A stretch of DNA of 64,000 nucleotides, from NCBI GenBank assembly GCA_933207985.1, contig OW240912.1:73235834-73299833 (forward strand), in the 5' to 3' direction. Origin of the DNA: Pelobates cultripes (taxonomy: Eukaryota > Chordata > Amphibia > Anura > Pelobatidae). Numbering within the stretch: position 1 is the first letter of the stretch; every line of letters begins with the position of its first letter. The position numbers were made by a program, and so were the translations under genes. Shown piece after piece: positions 49,256 through 59,866 of this stretch. Under the pieces are notes generated by a model. That model was given only the letters and a program-made list of their open reading frames with translations, was not told the origin of the DNA and ran no database searches.

Positions 49256-49657
49256 CATAATGGAGAAGACCAGGGCCACTATGTTGACCGGCCATACTGG
49301 GCAGAAGCAAGAGAAGATGGCCAGGACAAGATAGTCGGTAGGCCTGCCCTGTTCCTGGGCGTTGGTGGTAGCTGTAGAAGAAGCCCTGGCAAGGCTGGCT
49401 CTGGAGGGTGAGAGCGGGGCCGATTCCAGCTGCCCTGCAGACACTGACTTATAGGGCAAGCTGTGTCCATTCTGGTCGAGGTCCCCCATAGACTTGTCAC
49501 TTGACATGGTCACCGAGAACGACTTCTTCATGCCGTTTTCCTCTTTCATCTCAGAAGCAGAAATGAGAAGTTTCTCAGTCTCATGCGAGTCTGCAGGCAA
49601 GGCATTACCTGACCCCCCCAGCGCCTTCTCGTACTGGGCGTCTGTGTTAATGGCCAT
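49256..49657 (-). CDS. trarg1: trarg1 coding exon 1 (134 codons)
   Basis: This exon encodes the cytosolic N-terminal region and first membrane segment of TRARG1/TUSC5, a dispanin/CD225 protein that in mammals associates with GLUT4 vesicles and regulates glucose-transporter trafficking in fat. The protein starts [11 protein letters not shown]. Around residues 57-74 it has a [20 protein letters not shown] stretch, followed by an SPSRAS-rich Ser/Ala segment. The CD225 hydrophobic segment [18 protein letters not shown] follows, with a paired-Cys motif typical of palmitoylated dispanins. The N-terminal pattern fits TUSC5 better than PRRT2, TMEM233 or SYNDIG1. The ATG at 49657-49655 has a good Kozak context (ACC before ATGG). 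An in-frame ATG at 49753 would add 32 residues with no family likeness. A good acceptor-like site (pyrimidines then TGCAATAG) ends at 49687, so the real exon may begin at 49686 with an untranslated exon upstream. The exon ends at FSIM followed by GTGAGT (donor at 49255-49254). Family assignment is from memory of the protein, not a search. Confidence 0.88.
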
Positions 49658-51525
49658 GGTTGTAGTAGTCCCGTCCCCAAGCTTGTCTATTGCAGGAATA
49701 AAAAGGTGACAAACTTTTGCTTGAGAACTGCTAAAATCCCATGGAGATGACACGATAACAGTATATCATAAAGTAGCAGGTCTGGGTTCTTTTGTGTTGT
49801 TACAGCGGAGAGCAAGAATGGTTAATGAAGAGATGAATAGAGAGTTGGGTGGTGCATACCCCAATGCAAAGCTGTGGCTCTTTACAAGGTTTGCTGCAGA
49901 CTGCTGATGTTGCCCTGCCCCAGCCTGAGCTAAAGGCTGCTCAAGTGGAATCGTCCTGTCAGGACAAACCAAGTAAGATTCTGTGCTGATGACACAGGCA
50001 GATATTGCAGCGTTCACACTGAGCAGCATCAGAGGATTCTCCTGGGTGTTAGCAGAGGAATTCCTCTAAACTCCGAGCTCTTCCGCATAGTCATGTTATT
50101 AAAGCAGAGGTATCTTCAGTCAATGAGGGGCGTTGCTAGAGAGGGCTGACCTGGTCCGGAGTCCCAATTGGGGTCCTGAAAAGCCAATGGTCTGATTTTG
50201 GCAACCTTCCATTGTTAGCCCAGAGTACCTTGTGTAATAACACCTCCTATTATATAATGTGACAGTGACACTTTAATGCACCATATTTGGAGTTAATTAT
50301 ACAGCACAGTGTGGGTTATTGCTGTGGATGCAGAGTTACGATGCAGCAGGCTCAGGTTTAATACGGTTAGTGTAGGGTTAATTCAGCATGTGTGGGGTTA
50401 ATACAGTAAGTGTGGGAGTTATAAATACAGATTTATACAATACACTGAATTCATTCAAAGATTTGGTGTTGTAATTAATTCATAGAAGATTGTAGGCAAC
50501 CTTTGGCACACCAGATACCAGATATAGTGGACTACATCTTCCCTGATGCTTTGACCACATTATGTTGTCAGAGCATTATGCGAGATGTAGTCCACAAGAT
50601 CTGGTATGCCGAAGGTTGAATTCCCCTTAGGGTTAGACATTGAATATGGTATAGGTGATGTTTGGAGAGGTGCTTAAGTTAATACATATGGAGGCGATAT
50701 AAAACTTAAATTTGAGCTGACGACCCATGTTTTTTTACCACCTAGCAGTTGCCCCTATCTTTACATTACATTTCTGATTGTGTGGACTGATTTATCAACC
50801 ACCTAAATCTTCTAGCATATTTACGGCGTTTTTTTTGTCCCCCTGAGCAATCTCAATTTTTTATTTTTCCTATTTTTGATGGCAGGCTGATTACATTCTG
50901 CTTTAAGTTCCATCTGCATTACAGGACTGCTTAGATGCGATCTGCAAGGCTGGGTCTGAGCAATTATCAGCTGCTTAGAACCGAAAGCAATTCTTTATTG
51001 CACCAAAACAATGCATAATGTTTTGACTCTGGCTTTATTTTACTTTGCTTATACTGTCAGATGTCACTGTCACCTGTACCTTTCATACATTTTCATCAAA
51101 TACAAGTTGCCCACTCATTTTTTGGGGTGTTTTCACTTACAGCAAATAGTCCACTTGTGGGGGACGTTAGCGAAACTATGACTAAAATATATATGTGCTA
51201 AAAAGTAAAATAGTCTCTGGATTAGACAGTGAAGGTTTAGGGCTATTCACATCTAGTTCTGTAAACCGGTTAATTTCTATACTCCACTTAGGATCCTATA
51301 GGTACACTGGTGGATAGTTATCGTGTTGTGTTCTAAAAATATTTCTATTTTAATAAAAGTTGGGCAATCGCCATGGAAGCCAGTAGGCACAGTCTATTGG
51401 TGACTCTTCCCCTTTTACATTTTGCACCAATTTTTATAACAGAACACTTTGATAAATTGCCCCTAATGTCATGCAGCCAGTGCACCTCAAATATAAAAAC
51501 GCATAGATTTGTTTTGAATTTACAA
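49658..51525. other. upstream region of trarg1, between start codon and L1-carrying MITE
   Basis: This 1.9 kb stretch contains the 5' untranslated region and probably the promoter of trarg1 on the minus strand, but I see no CpG island and no confident TATA box. An acceptor-like site at 49687 suggests a separate 5' untranslated exon whose position I cannot fix. A decayed hAT-type MITE sits at 50491-50630. No other gene is recognised. Confidence 0.5.
50491..50630. mobile_element. decayed hAT-type MITE
   Basis: GGCAACCTTTGGCACACCAG and CTGGTATGCCGAAGGTTG are imperfect inverted ends, and the arms continue with GTGGACTACATC and GATGTAGTCCAC. Duplications are not recognisable. Confidence 0.7.
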
Positions 51526-51527
51526 TT

Positions 51528-51543
51528 AAAGGACCACTCTAGG
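51528..51543 (+). repeat. L1 target-site duplication, 5' copy
   Basis: The bases AAAGGACCACTCTAGG immediately precede the L1 5' end and recur after its poly(A) tail. The same bases are the normal start of the TTAA MITE family, confirming that this is the disrupted target. Confidence 0.9.
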
Positions 51544-51658
51544 GGGCGTGTCCTAGACTCCGGAGCGAGCGGTCGCATGTAGCCGGAGCTCCGTGCGGCA
51601 CAGGCCTACACAAGCTGCAGAGCGGGTGACCCGACATTGCAAGGCTAGTGGCAGTAAG

Positions 51659-52606
51659 ATGTCCCAACCCAAACACCGCCGGCAAACCGAACGGGGCGAA
51701 AAATCCAACTTCTTTGGCATTAAGGCGAGCCAGACACGAGGATCCGGCCCACATGGCGAAAATCAAGATGGCGGCGAGGAAGAGCCCATTCCCTCCCCAG
51801 ACCAGGCGGCTGCCGACTTACCGGTCACGCAGGGGATCCTGCAGGCGATGCTGGACACTATGGCAGGCAAGTTACAGCTCACATTACAAAATGCAATCCA
51901 CTCCATTACTGCAGATGTAAAAGAGCTGGGGGACAGGACGGCCGGGCTGGAGGACAGGCTGGTGGTATATGAGGAGGCCCATAATTCCATGGCAGCAAAA
52001 CTAGACAGCCTCACGGAAAGAATAGAAGCACAGGAGGGGAAAACCGCGGACCTTGAAGACAGAGGTCGGAGGAACAACCTCCGTATTAGAGGTATAGCGG
52101 AAAATATAGGCCCGACAGAACTCACGGCCTACCTGGTGGGACTATTCACAGCGCTCGCCCCTGACGTGCCCCCAGACATGTTCCTGATGGACCGGGCTCA
52201 CAGAGTGCCAAAACCCACCTTCTTACCACCTGAAACCCCTAGAGACGTACTGCTGAGAATGCATTATTTTCACATAAAGGAAGAGGTAATGAGAGCAAAC
52301 AGAACCAGAAAAAAAACAGACATGCCGGCGGAGTACCAGGCAATAGCAATCTACGCTGACATCTCAGCATACACGCTTAAACGCAGAAAGGATTTTGCAG
52401 GAATCACGACGCAACTCCGCCAACAACAAATACCATACAGATGGGGATACCCGGTGAAGCTGATCGTACAGAGAAACGGAAGACCATCTACAATACAAAG
52501 CCCAGACGAAGGAATGAAAATCCTTAGAACCTGGGGCATAGAAATTCCGCCCGCAACGAAAGAGACCCAAAGACTCCCTCCATCATGGAGGAAAGCCAAA
52601 CGCTAA
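51659..52606 (+). CDS. L1 ORF1 RNA-binding protein (Transposase_22 type), 315 aa
   Basis: ORF1p is the nucleic-acid chaperone that coats LINE RNA. The ATG at 51659 starts MSQPKHRRQTE. An in-frame ATG at 51593 would add 22 residues and is less likely because it leaves almost no 5' UTR. The first 60 residues are basic and polar. Residues of about 75-135 look like a coiled coil, with repeated Leu and the segments LEDRL, LDSLTERIEAQEGKTADLED. The L1 signature DRGRRNNLRIRGI marks the start of the RRM-like domain. MDRAHRVPKP and a C-terminal domain with YPVKLIVQRNGR follow. The frame is complete with TAA at 52604-52606. Length and domain order match vertebrate L1 ORF1p. Confidence 0.92.
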   Translation: MSQPKHRRQTERGEKSNFFGIKASQTRGSGPHGENQDGGEEEPIPSPDQAAADLPVTQGILQAMLDTMAGKLQLTLQNAIHSITADVKELGDRTAGLEDRLVVYEEAHNSMAAKLDSLTERIEAQEGKTADLEDRGRRNNLRIRGIAENIGPTELTAYLVGLFTALAPDVPPDMFLMDRAHRVPKPTFLPPETPRDVLLRMHYFHIKEEVMRANRTRKKTDMPAEYQAIAIYADISAYTLKRRKDFAGITTQLRQQQIPYRWGYPVKLIVQRNGRPSTIQSPDEGMKILRTWGIEIPPATKETQRLPPSWRKAKR

Positions 52607-53495
52607 CTCGCCTTGCTGAGAGGATGCTGTGTCGCTGAGCCTGAGAACTGTCCATCCAGCCCTGTGAATCCAGGCTTGTATAACATTTGCTTTGTGAACT
52701 TTTCTATGTTTAATGGCAACGTAAATGGGAGCTACACTATAGATTTGCATGCAAAGACGCGGGGCAAGGTGACTGTGGGGGCTGAGGGTGTACAGGGACA
52801 GACGTAATCTGGACCAAGACTAGATAGGGGCCTGAGTCATAGACACAGTGACAGAGAGCCTAACATCGGGAAAGGCCCAGGCAGTGGAGCTCGTGTTCGC
52901 ACAACCCCCCCCCACAGACCCCCCCAGAAAGCTCCGCCAGACTACTATAAAAAAAAATAAATAAAAATTTTCATTATATATTCATTTTTATTACACTATA
53001 TCAACATGCATTCTCAGGACGCAGACAGCGACAGCTCATCCACGCAACTTTTACAAAAAATAAAAAAAAATAAAAAAAAAATAAAAGGGTCACCCAGACA
53101 AAAGCGAAACATGAGAGCAAAGGCCGCGGCCGACGAACCGCAGCTAAGACAGGAACCATTAGTTCCTACCCCCACTGCACCACCGCCTGATGCATAGCCG
53201 ATATCTCGGCAAAAAAGTTGATTTGTTATAGTTTGCTTATTTCTGTTACCTATTATGTTTTTATGTTAGTATTCATGTGTGCGCCTCATGCACCCCTCCC
53301 ACTTGCCATACATTCTGTAAGTTACCGACCAAGATCAGATAGAGCAGAGACCATGCCGCTCTCTCCCTCTGCACCGAGAGACATGCGAAATAGCCCTCCT
53401 GCTACCCGGGGACAGCCCTTAAGTTCGGAGGAACTGGGACACAGGGACTCCCCGAATTATAAATGTCGAACACAAGCACAAATACCATCTTATGA
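52607..53495 (+). other. L1 inter-ORF region
   Basis: This stretch of about 0.9 kb separates the two LINE frames, which is unusually long compared with mammalian L1. It contains a C-run near 52903-52924 and A-rich tracts near 52950 and 53058-53085. A small 63-codon frame at 53006-53197 is rich in Lys, Asp and Ser and lies in the spacer; it has no recognisable homology and I do not call it a gene. Confidence 0.7.
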
Positions 53496-56400
53496 CCACC
53501 TCCCACCCTGAAAATCTACTCACACAACGTTAGGGGACTGAACATCCCGGTTAAGAGACACCTCCTATACCGAGAGATCAAACACAAAGCAGTAGACGTT
53601 CTATGCCTTCAAGAGACACATTTCATGACCAACGCACACCCCACCGTCCTACAGAAAGATTATCCTATACAAATCCACGCCACATCGGCTAGCAAAACCA
53701 AAGGCACTTCCATACTAATTAGCAAAAATGTAGCCTATGCCCCGCATTCCCAACACGTTGACCCGGACGGAAGATACGTCATTATAGTAGGCACGATTAA
53801 CGACATGCCTTACACCATAGCGAACACATACGCCCCCAACACAAACCAACGCAATTTTTTACATAAAATTATACAGAAACTACAGTCAGTACAGCTAGGG
53901 ACGACAGTCATCTGTGGCGACTTCAATCATGTATTCGACCCCTCCATAGATACGACACTAGCTCCAGCTAGAAAGCGCAGCGCACCCCTCCGCAAACAAA
54001 GTAAAGCACTCTGCAAGCTTATACACAATAACCATCTGTATGATGTATGGAGAGCCACTCATGTAGGGGAAAGGGAGTACACATTCTTTTTGACAGTGCA
54101 CAACACCTACTCCCGCATTGATGGCTTCCTTATCTCAGGGACAGGGATAGACCAAACGGCCCAGTGCGAGATAGGACAGATTACATGGTCCGACCATGCC
54201 CCGGTAGAGCTAACGTTGAAAAACCTCTATGACCCGACCCATAGAAGCCCGTGGCGCATAAACACAACATTACTGAAGGATAGTGCCTTCTGCACGGAGT
54301 TGAACCAAAACTTAGCCCAATATTTCCAAAACAATGATAGGCCTGAAACGAGCCGGGGTACCCTGTGGCAGGCCCACAAATCGGTGATACGGGGACAACT
54401 GATACAGCGGGCAGCATACTTAAAACGGAAATCCCGCCTCCAACTCCACACATGCCAAACAGACCTCCAGCGTGTCACGACACAAAACCAAATAACTCCC
54501 TCACACGTACTGCGGGAACAAATCATGAAACTCACAAGACAGATGCACCAAATGTCCTTGGAACAAGTGGGATACCACCTGAAAAGGCTAAAAGCACAAA
54601 ACTACACACAGGGAAACAAGGCAGGTAAACTGTTAGCACAAAGATTAAAGTCACAACAAGCAGCCCAAAAAATAGCGTACTTGTTGTCTCCAAGCGGACA
54701 GAAAATAGTGGCACCCAAAGACATTAGCAACGCATTCGCCAAATACTACGAAGCACTGTACAATCTCAGGGACGACCCAAATACACCCCAACCACAAGGG
54801 GCCAAAATAGCCTCCTACTTAGACAAGATCGCCCTGCCCAAACTTACACCCGCTCAGCAGGACAGTTTGTCCGCATTGATAACAGAAACGGAGGTGTTGA
54901 GAGCGATTGACTCTCTACCTTCTGATAAAGCCCCAGGCCCAGACGGGTTCGCCAACTGTTACTACAAGTACTTCCAAAGAACCCTAGCCCCTCACATTAC
55001 TAATGCTTTTAATGAAGCAGCCACGAAACACGCACTCCTGCCAGAAGCCCTCAAAGCTCACATCATTACACTGCCTAAACCGGGCAAGCCACCAATCCAC
55101 CCACAAAATTTTCGACCGATATCACTACTGAACACAGACACGAAACTTTTCGCGAAAATATACGCCTTCAGACTGGGCACGATCCTCCCACACCTAATAA
55201 GGAACGATCAAGTAGGATTCGTTAAAGGGAGACAAGGGGGGGACAACATGAGAAAGGTCATTGACATTATACATAGCGTTCAAAGGCAACATACAGAATG
55301 TGTAACGCTCTCACTAGACGCGGAGAAGGCCTTTGACCGCCTGAGCTGGAGGTTCCTGACAGCGGTCCTGGATAAGTTTGGGATGCCGGGGGCATTCTGC
55401 TCGGCGGTGGAGGCCTTATACAGCAAACCATCGGCACAGGTGGTCACGGCGGGCTTCACTTCAGAACCATTTAGCATTACTAACGGTACGAGGCAGGGAT
55501 GCCCACTCTCCCCCTTACTATATGTGTTGGCTTTAGAGCCGCTAGCGGAGACAATACGGGCCAACAGCTCCATACACGGAGTAACAGTGGGCGACAGGGA
55601 ATACAAAATTAACTTGTTTGCGGACGATGTCATGCTGACACTAACGCAACCCCAAATTTCACTACCAAACCTCATGGAAGTCATTAAAGAATACGGCCTT
55701 AACTCCTACTACAAATTAAATGTCGCTAAATCACAGGCTATGGGTGTGGGAGTCCAGTCTCACCGGTTGAAACACTTGAGTGAGCTGTTCTCATTCGACT
55801 GGAGGAAGGATTATATTACCTTCTTGGGCGTCCATATACCCCCCCACCTACCCCATTTGTTTAAGCTAAACTTCACTAAACTGATCAAATCATTTACAGA
55901 CACGCTACACACATGGGAGGGTAAATATCTCTCGTGGCTGGGCAGACTGGCGGCGATTAAGATGTCTATACTTCCCAAACTCCAGTACCTGCTGCGCACG
56001 GTCCCGATAAGTCTGCCGGGCCCATACATGAGTACAATCCAAAAGCTAATTGTGCGGTTTGTATGGGCCAATCGCAAAGTGAGGGTGGCTAGCAAGCTCT
56101 TACAAAAACCGATCAAGGAAGGGGGACTAGGCATGCCCAACATCCGCTCTTATCATAGAGCCACATTGCTGACTGCCATAGCAGCGACAAACGCAGTAGA
56201 AGACCCCCCCCAATGGGTCCACATTGAAGCACATTGGGCATGCAAACAGGGGCTGCGACACCTATACCAGCTGCCACACAAACTACGATCGTCATACACA
56301 ACCATGCTACCAACCACGGCAGCAATGATTAAAACATGGGACTCTGTGAGGGCAATACTGGGCATGGTCGGACCAAACATAGGGAATATCCCACTCAGGA

Positions 56401-57206
56401 GCATCTCAGTGGGCATACCGACGTTTGACCACACCCCCTGGGTGAGAGGGGGATGTACCCAACTTAGCCAGTTATGCGGGAACAACGAGTTACTGCCGTT
56501 CCCAGAACTGCAAACCAAATTCTCCCTGCAATCCAGACACATATTCCCTTACCTCCAACTGAAATCATTTGTGGCCACACACTGCAAGGGATCATGTGCC
56601 GTACCACCAAACATTGGCGCCTTAGAACAGATATGCCTACAGGGCAGTATACCCAAAAAAATCCTGTCAAAATGATATGCACTACTGAATACAGCAGATA
56701 CGAACAGACACAGAGACTTTAGAGAAGCCTGGCAGGAAGACATAGGACACCCAATAGCAGACCTAGACTGGAAACAGGCATTCCAAACGCACAAAGGGCA
56801 TACATCTTGCGCGACGCATCTAGAAACAATGAGGAAAATTATGTATAGATGGTATATGGTCCCGGACAAACTAGCGAAACTATACCCTGGAAGCTCAGGG
56901 GAATGCTGGAGGAGGTGCGGAGAAAGGGGGACATTGTACCACATATGGTGGACTTGCCCGATAATCACTCCCTACTGGGCGATGGTGGAAAGGGTAATCA
57001 CTGATGTGATAGGCCGCCCATACAGCCTGGGGCCGGAACAGGGCATACTATTCATGCATCTTGCCCAATGGCACAAGCAGGAAAGACAACTGATATTCCA
57101 GGTGCTCATAGCGGCAGTAACCCTGATAGCCAGACAGTGGAAACAACCACAAGCACCCAGCAAACACGATCTCCTAACACAAACATCCACAAACTGGGAA
57201 TACTAG
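53496..57206 (+). pseudogene. L1 ORF2 endonuclease-reverse transcriptase, one internal stop
   Basis: ORF2p nicks target DNA and primes reverse transcription there. The APE-type endonuclease starts at about 53511 with SHNVRGLN (Asn at 53526) and CLQETHF (Glu at 53613). It continues with CGDFNHVFD (Asp at 53919) and WSDHAPVEL (Asp-His at 54192-54197). The reverse transcriptase has PSDKAPGPDGF, NFRPISLLN, LDAEKAFDRL (catalytic Asp at 55317), TRQGCPLSPLLY and LFADDVML (55617-55628). After a TGA at 56673-56675 the same frame stays open to TAG at 57204-57206. That part holds a C-terminal Cys/His region (CWRRC to HIWWTC, about 56902-56960). The total is about 1237 codons, normal for L1. There is no ATG in frame before 53625, inside the endonuclease. 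An ATG at 53492 is one base out of frame. All catalytic residues are present, so damage is limited to the start region and one stop. Confidence 0.93.
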
Positions 57207-58167
57207 GCTATGGCAAATAAATACATTACAAATAACCACATGATCATAGACACCAAAAACAAATGGGAAAGATACGTTCAGAGAAGTTCGCACCACTCCA
57301 GAACTCAGGACGCATAGGTATGCCAAGACAAGAGTGTTGGAGTAGAGCACAAAAGCCAGAGAGACGAGGAACGTCTGAGATTTAATCTGGGAGGAGGTCC
57401 TGACACGTAGCACCAATGATGCATTGGAGGTAGTCAGGTAGAATAGACAACTAAGAGGCATGGGCCCCATGGGAGGGCAAAGAGGTGCACCACTTTCAAG
57501 AGGTCTACAAACTAACTCTTTTTTTCCCCTTTCTTCCCTTAATTCTTTCCCATCCCTTCTCTGCACACCCCCCCCCCCCACCCCCACAACTATAGTGTTA
57601 CTACTTGTTATGTAACTAGGCAGCCGCTTTAACGAGCAACCCGCTAACAGTTCAGGTACGCCCTGACCAGATGTGGCCACCAGACAACCACATTACGCTA
57701 GCTCCCCGAGGGGAGAAGAACCCAGACTCCCTGCAGGAGGCCAGTACACAAGGATAAGGGGACGGCACAAAACACATGAGACACGGGCGAGCAACACAAC
57801 ACGCGCGCCGCAAAACCAAAACTAAAACTAAAACTAAGTTACCCACTACCCACTAGACGCCCAGCATTCCAGCCTACACTTGCGACTCCGAGAAAGGTAG
57901 CAAACACGGATTGGTGAAAAAAAGGAACGTTTAATGTGTAATGGTTGAAGTGTATACGCTAGCATTGGAAATGTGTAACGCGGGTAGAGTGATGTGAACT
58001 ATGTGATGTGATATATGTATAATGTACTTACCCATGGCAGAACGTGTACATGTAAACAACGTTGCCTATACCCCTCCCCACCCCTCCCCTTTTTATTCTG
58101 TACCCCCCCCCCCATACGCTGCTTTTTGATGTATGACAAAATAAAAATTGTCAAATTGAAAAAAAAA
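57207..58167 (+). other. L1 3' UTR and poly(A) tail
   Basis: This is the non-coding tail of the LINE, with C-runs near 57570-57582 and 58105-58115. It ends in ATAAAAATTG and a poly(A) run of about 12 bases at 58159-58170, part of which may belong to the target-site duplication. Confidence 0.85.
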
Positions 58168-58183
58168 AAAGGACCACTCTAGG
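58168..58183 (+). repeat. L1 target-site duplication, 3' copy
   Basis: This is the second copy of AAAGGACCACTCTAGG, directly after the poly(A) tail and continuing into the rest of the interrupted MITE. Confidence 0.9.
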
Positions 58184-58617
58184 CACCCAGACCACTTCAG
58201 CTTAATGAAGTGGTCTGGGTGCCAGGTCCAGCCAGGATTAACCCTTTCTTCTATAAACATAGCAGTTTCAGAGAAACTGCTATGTTTATGAATGGGTTAA
58301 GCCTTCCCCCAATTCCTCTAGTGGCTATCTCATTGACAGCCGCTAGAGGCGCTTGCGTGATTCTCACTGTGAAAATCACAGTGAGAGCATGCAAGCGTCC
58401 ATAGGAAAGCATTGATAATGCTTTCCTATGTGACCGGCTGAATGCGCGCAGCTCTTGCCGAGCGTGCGCATTCAGCCGCATGGGAGGAGAAGAGGAGGAT
58501 CGCAGGAGGAGAGCTCTCCGCCCAGCGCTGGAAAAAGGTAAGTTTTTACCCCTTTCCCGCTTCCAGAGCCGGGCGGGAGGGGGACCCTGAAGTATGATTT
58601 CCTGGCACTATAGTCCT
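58184..58617 (+). mobile_element. TTAA-flanked MITE, 3' part, interrupted by L1
   Basis: The element starts at 51530 (AGGACCACTCTAGG after TTAA at 51526-51529) and resumes here after the LINE. It ends in CACTATAGTCCT followed by TTAA (58618-58621). The left part carries CACCCAGACCACTTCAG and its inverted partner CTGGGTGCC, and the interior repeats CATAGCAGTTTC inverted. Short terminal inverted repeats with TTAA duplications fit Kolobok or piggyBac-type non-autonomous elements. No coding capacity. Confidence 0.82.
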
Positions 58618-58963
58618 TTAAACACAGTCTCTGTGACTTTGGATATTTGTGCCTTGGTGTTTTTCAGCTGCTGTCGTAGTTTATAACTAAGTCATTTTAT
58701 GCAATTTAAACCCTGCTTTGAGCTTTCAGTGTATATTGATATCATATAATATATGACTGTCAGGCTGTTCTAAATTCAATTTAGCAAGATGTGTAACCAG
58801 TCAAATTTGAAAATAATGTAGATATAGGGATACATTTCCATAAATCGTTTGCTAATTATCAGCAATTTAACCATGTCTAAGTGATCACAATCTCACTACT
58901 ACGATACCTTTCCAAAACACTTTTACTATCATTGGTTATGTAAATAAGTGCTTTACATATGAA

Positions 58964-59508
58964 AGGAACACTATAGTCACCTAAATTACTTTAGCTAAAT
59001 AAAGCAGTTTTAGTGTATAGATCATTCCCCTGCAATTTCACTGCTAATTCACTGTCATTTAGGAGTTAAATCACTTTGTTTCTGTTTATGCAGCCCTAGC
59101 CACACCTCCCCTGGCTATGATTGACAGAGCCTGCATGACAAAAAAACTGGTTTCACTTTCAAACAGATGTAACTTACCTTAAATAATTGTATCTCAATCT
59201 CTAAATTGAACTTTAATCGCATACAGGAGGCTCTTGCAGGGTCTAGCAAGCTATTAACATAGCAGGAGATAAGAAAATCTTAATTAAACAGAACTTGCAA
59301 TAAAGAAAGCCTAAATAGGGCTCTATTTACAGGAAGTGTTTATGGAAGGCTGTGCAAGTCACATGCAGGGAGGTGTGACTAGGGTTCATAAACAAAGGGA
59401 TTTAACTCCTAAATGGCAGAGGATTGAGCAGTGAGGCTGCAGGGGCATGTTCTATACACCAAAACTGCTTCATTAAGCTAAAGTTGTTCAGGTGACTATA
59501 GTGTCCCT
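58964..59508 (+). mobile_element. TTAA-type MITE, diverged subfamily
   Basis: Its termini are AGGAACACTATAGTCACC and GGTGACTATAGTGTCCCT, which are inverted repeats. The right flank is TTAA (59509-59512) and the left is TGAA. The interior carries long inverted blocks, for example GGAGTTAAATC and its complement. It has no coding content. Confidence 0.8.
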
Positions 59509-59866
59509 TTAATTACTATAAAAAGTGTAAGCAATTAAAATCCATCGGAAGAAGAGTTATTGAAATGGAACCAGCCGACACTTGGCAAGTTTAACGTCAA
59601 AGGAATTTTATAAAGCAAAGAAGACTGTTTTCTAACAATTAACCAACACCTCAAAAAAAATTCGGTGCTCGAACATAAGCAGAACAAACTCCACAACTAC
59701 ATCCCCTGATAAAGTACAAATAAGCCCCTTGAAAAACAAAATAGCATAGTGAAATTGATAGCACAAGAAATATACATTATACCTGAAATATTCTATACGA
59801 AGATATGTCAATGTTGATTTGTGTGAAGAAACTACCCCTGTTATTTTGGTACTTTTGTTTTTTTCC

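Larger units (their letters stand above)
51544..58167 (+). mobile_element. nearly intact L1-type LINE, about 6.6 kb
   Basis: This is an autonomous non-LTR retrotransposon of the L1 group. It begins with a G-rich GGGCGTGTCC start, followed by a 115-base 5' UTR, ORF1, a 0.9 kb inter-ORF region, ORF2, a 0.95 kb 3' UTR and a poly(A) tail. A direct repeat (AAAGGACCACTCTAGG) at 51528-51543 and 58168-58183 is the target-site duplication; its first three As may overlap the poly(A). The target is a TTAA MITE whose two halves can be joined across the insertion. Open frames and an undecayed duplication indicate a recent insertion. Its 5' end lies about 1.9 kb from the trarg1 start codon, in divergent orientation. 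Confidence 0.93.

Noticed and set aside
26010..49657. Alternative assignment of the host gene to prrt2, tmem233 or syndig1
   Set aside because: All share the CD225 segment, but the DLDQNG-LPYKS and SPSRAS segments before it fit TRARG1/TUSC5 in my recollection.
49498..49709. Plus-strand frame opposite trarg1 exon 1
   Set aside because: It is a shadow of the exon. Splice sites and protein family support only the minus strand.
54181..56682. Minus-strand frames of 60-139 codons under LINE ORF2
   Set aside because: They are shadows of the conserved ORF2 coding frame and have no family similarity.
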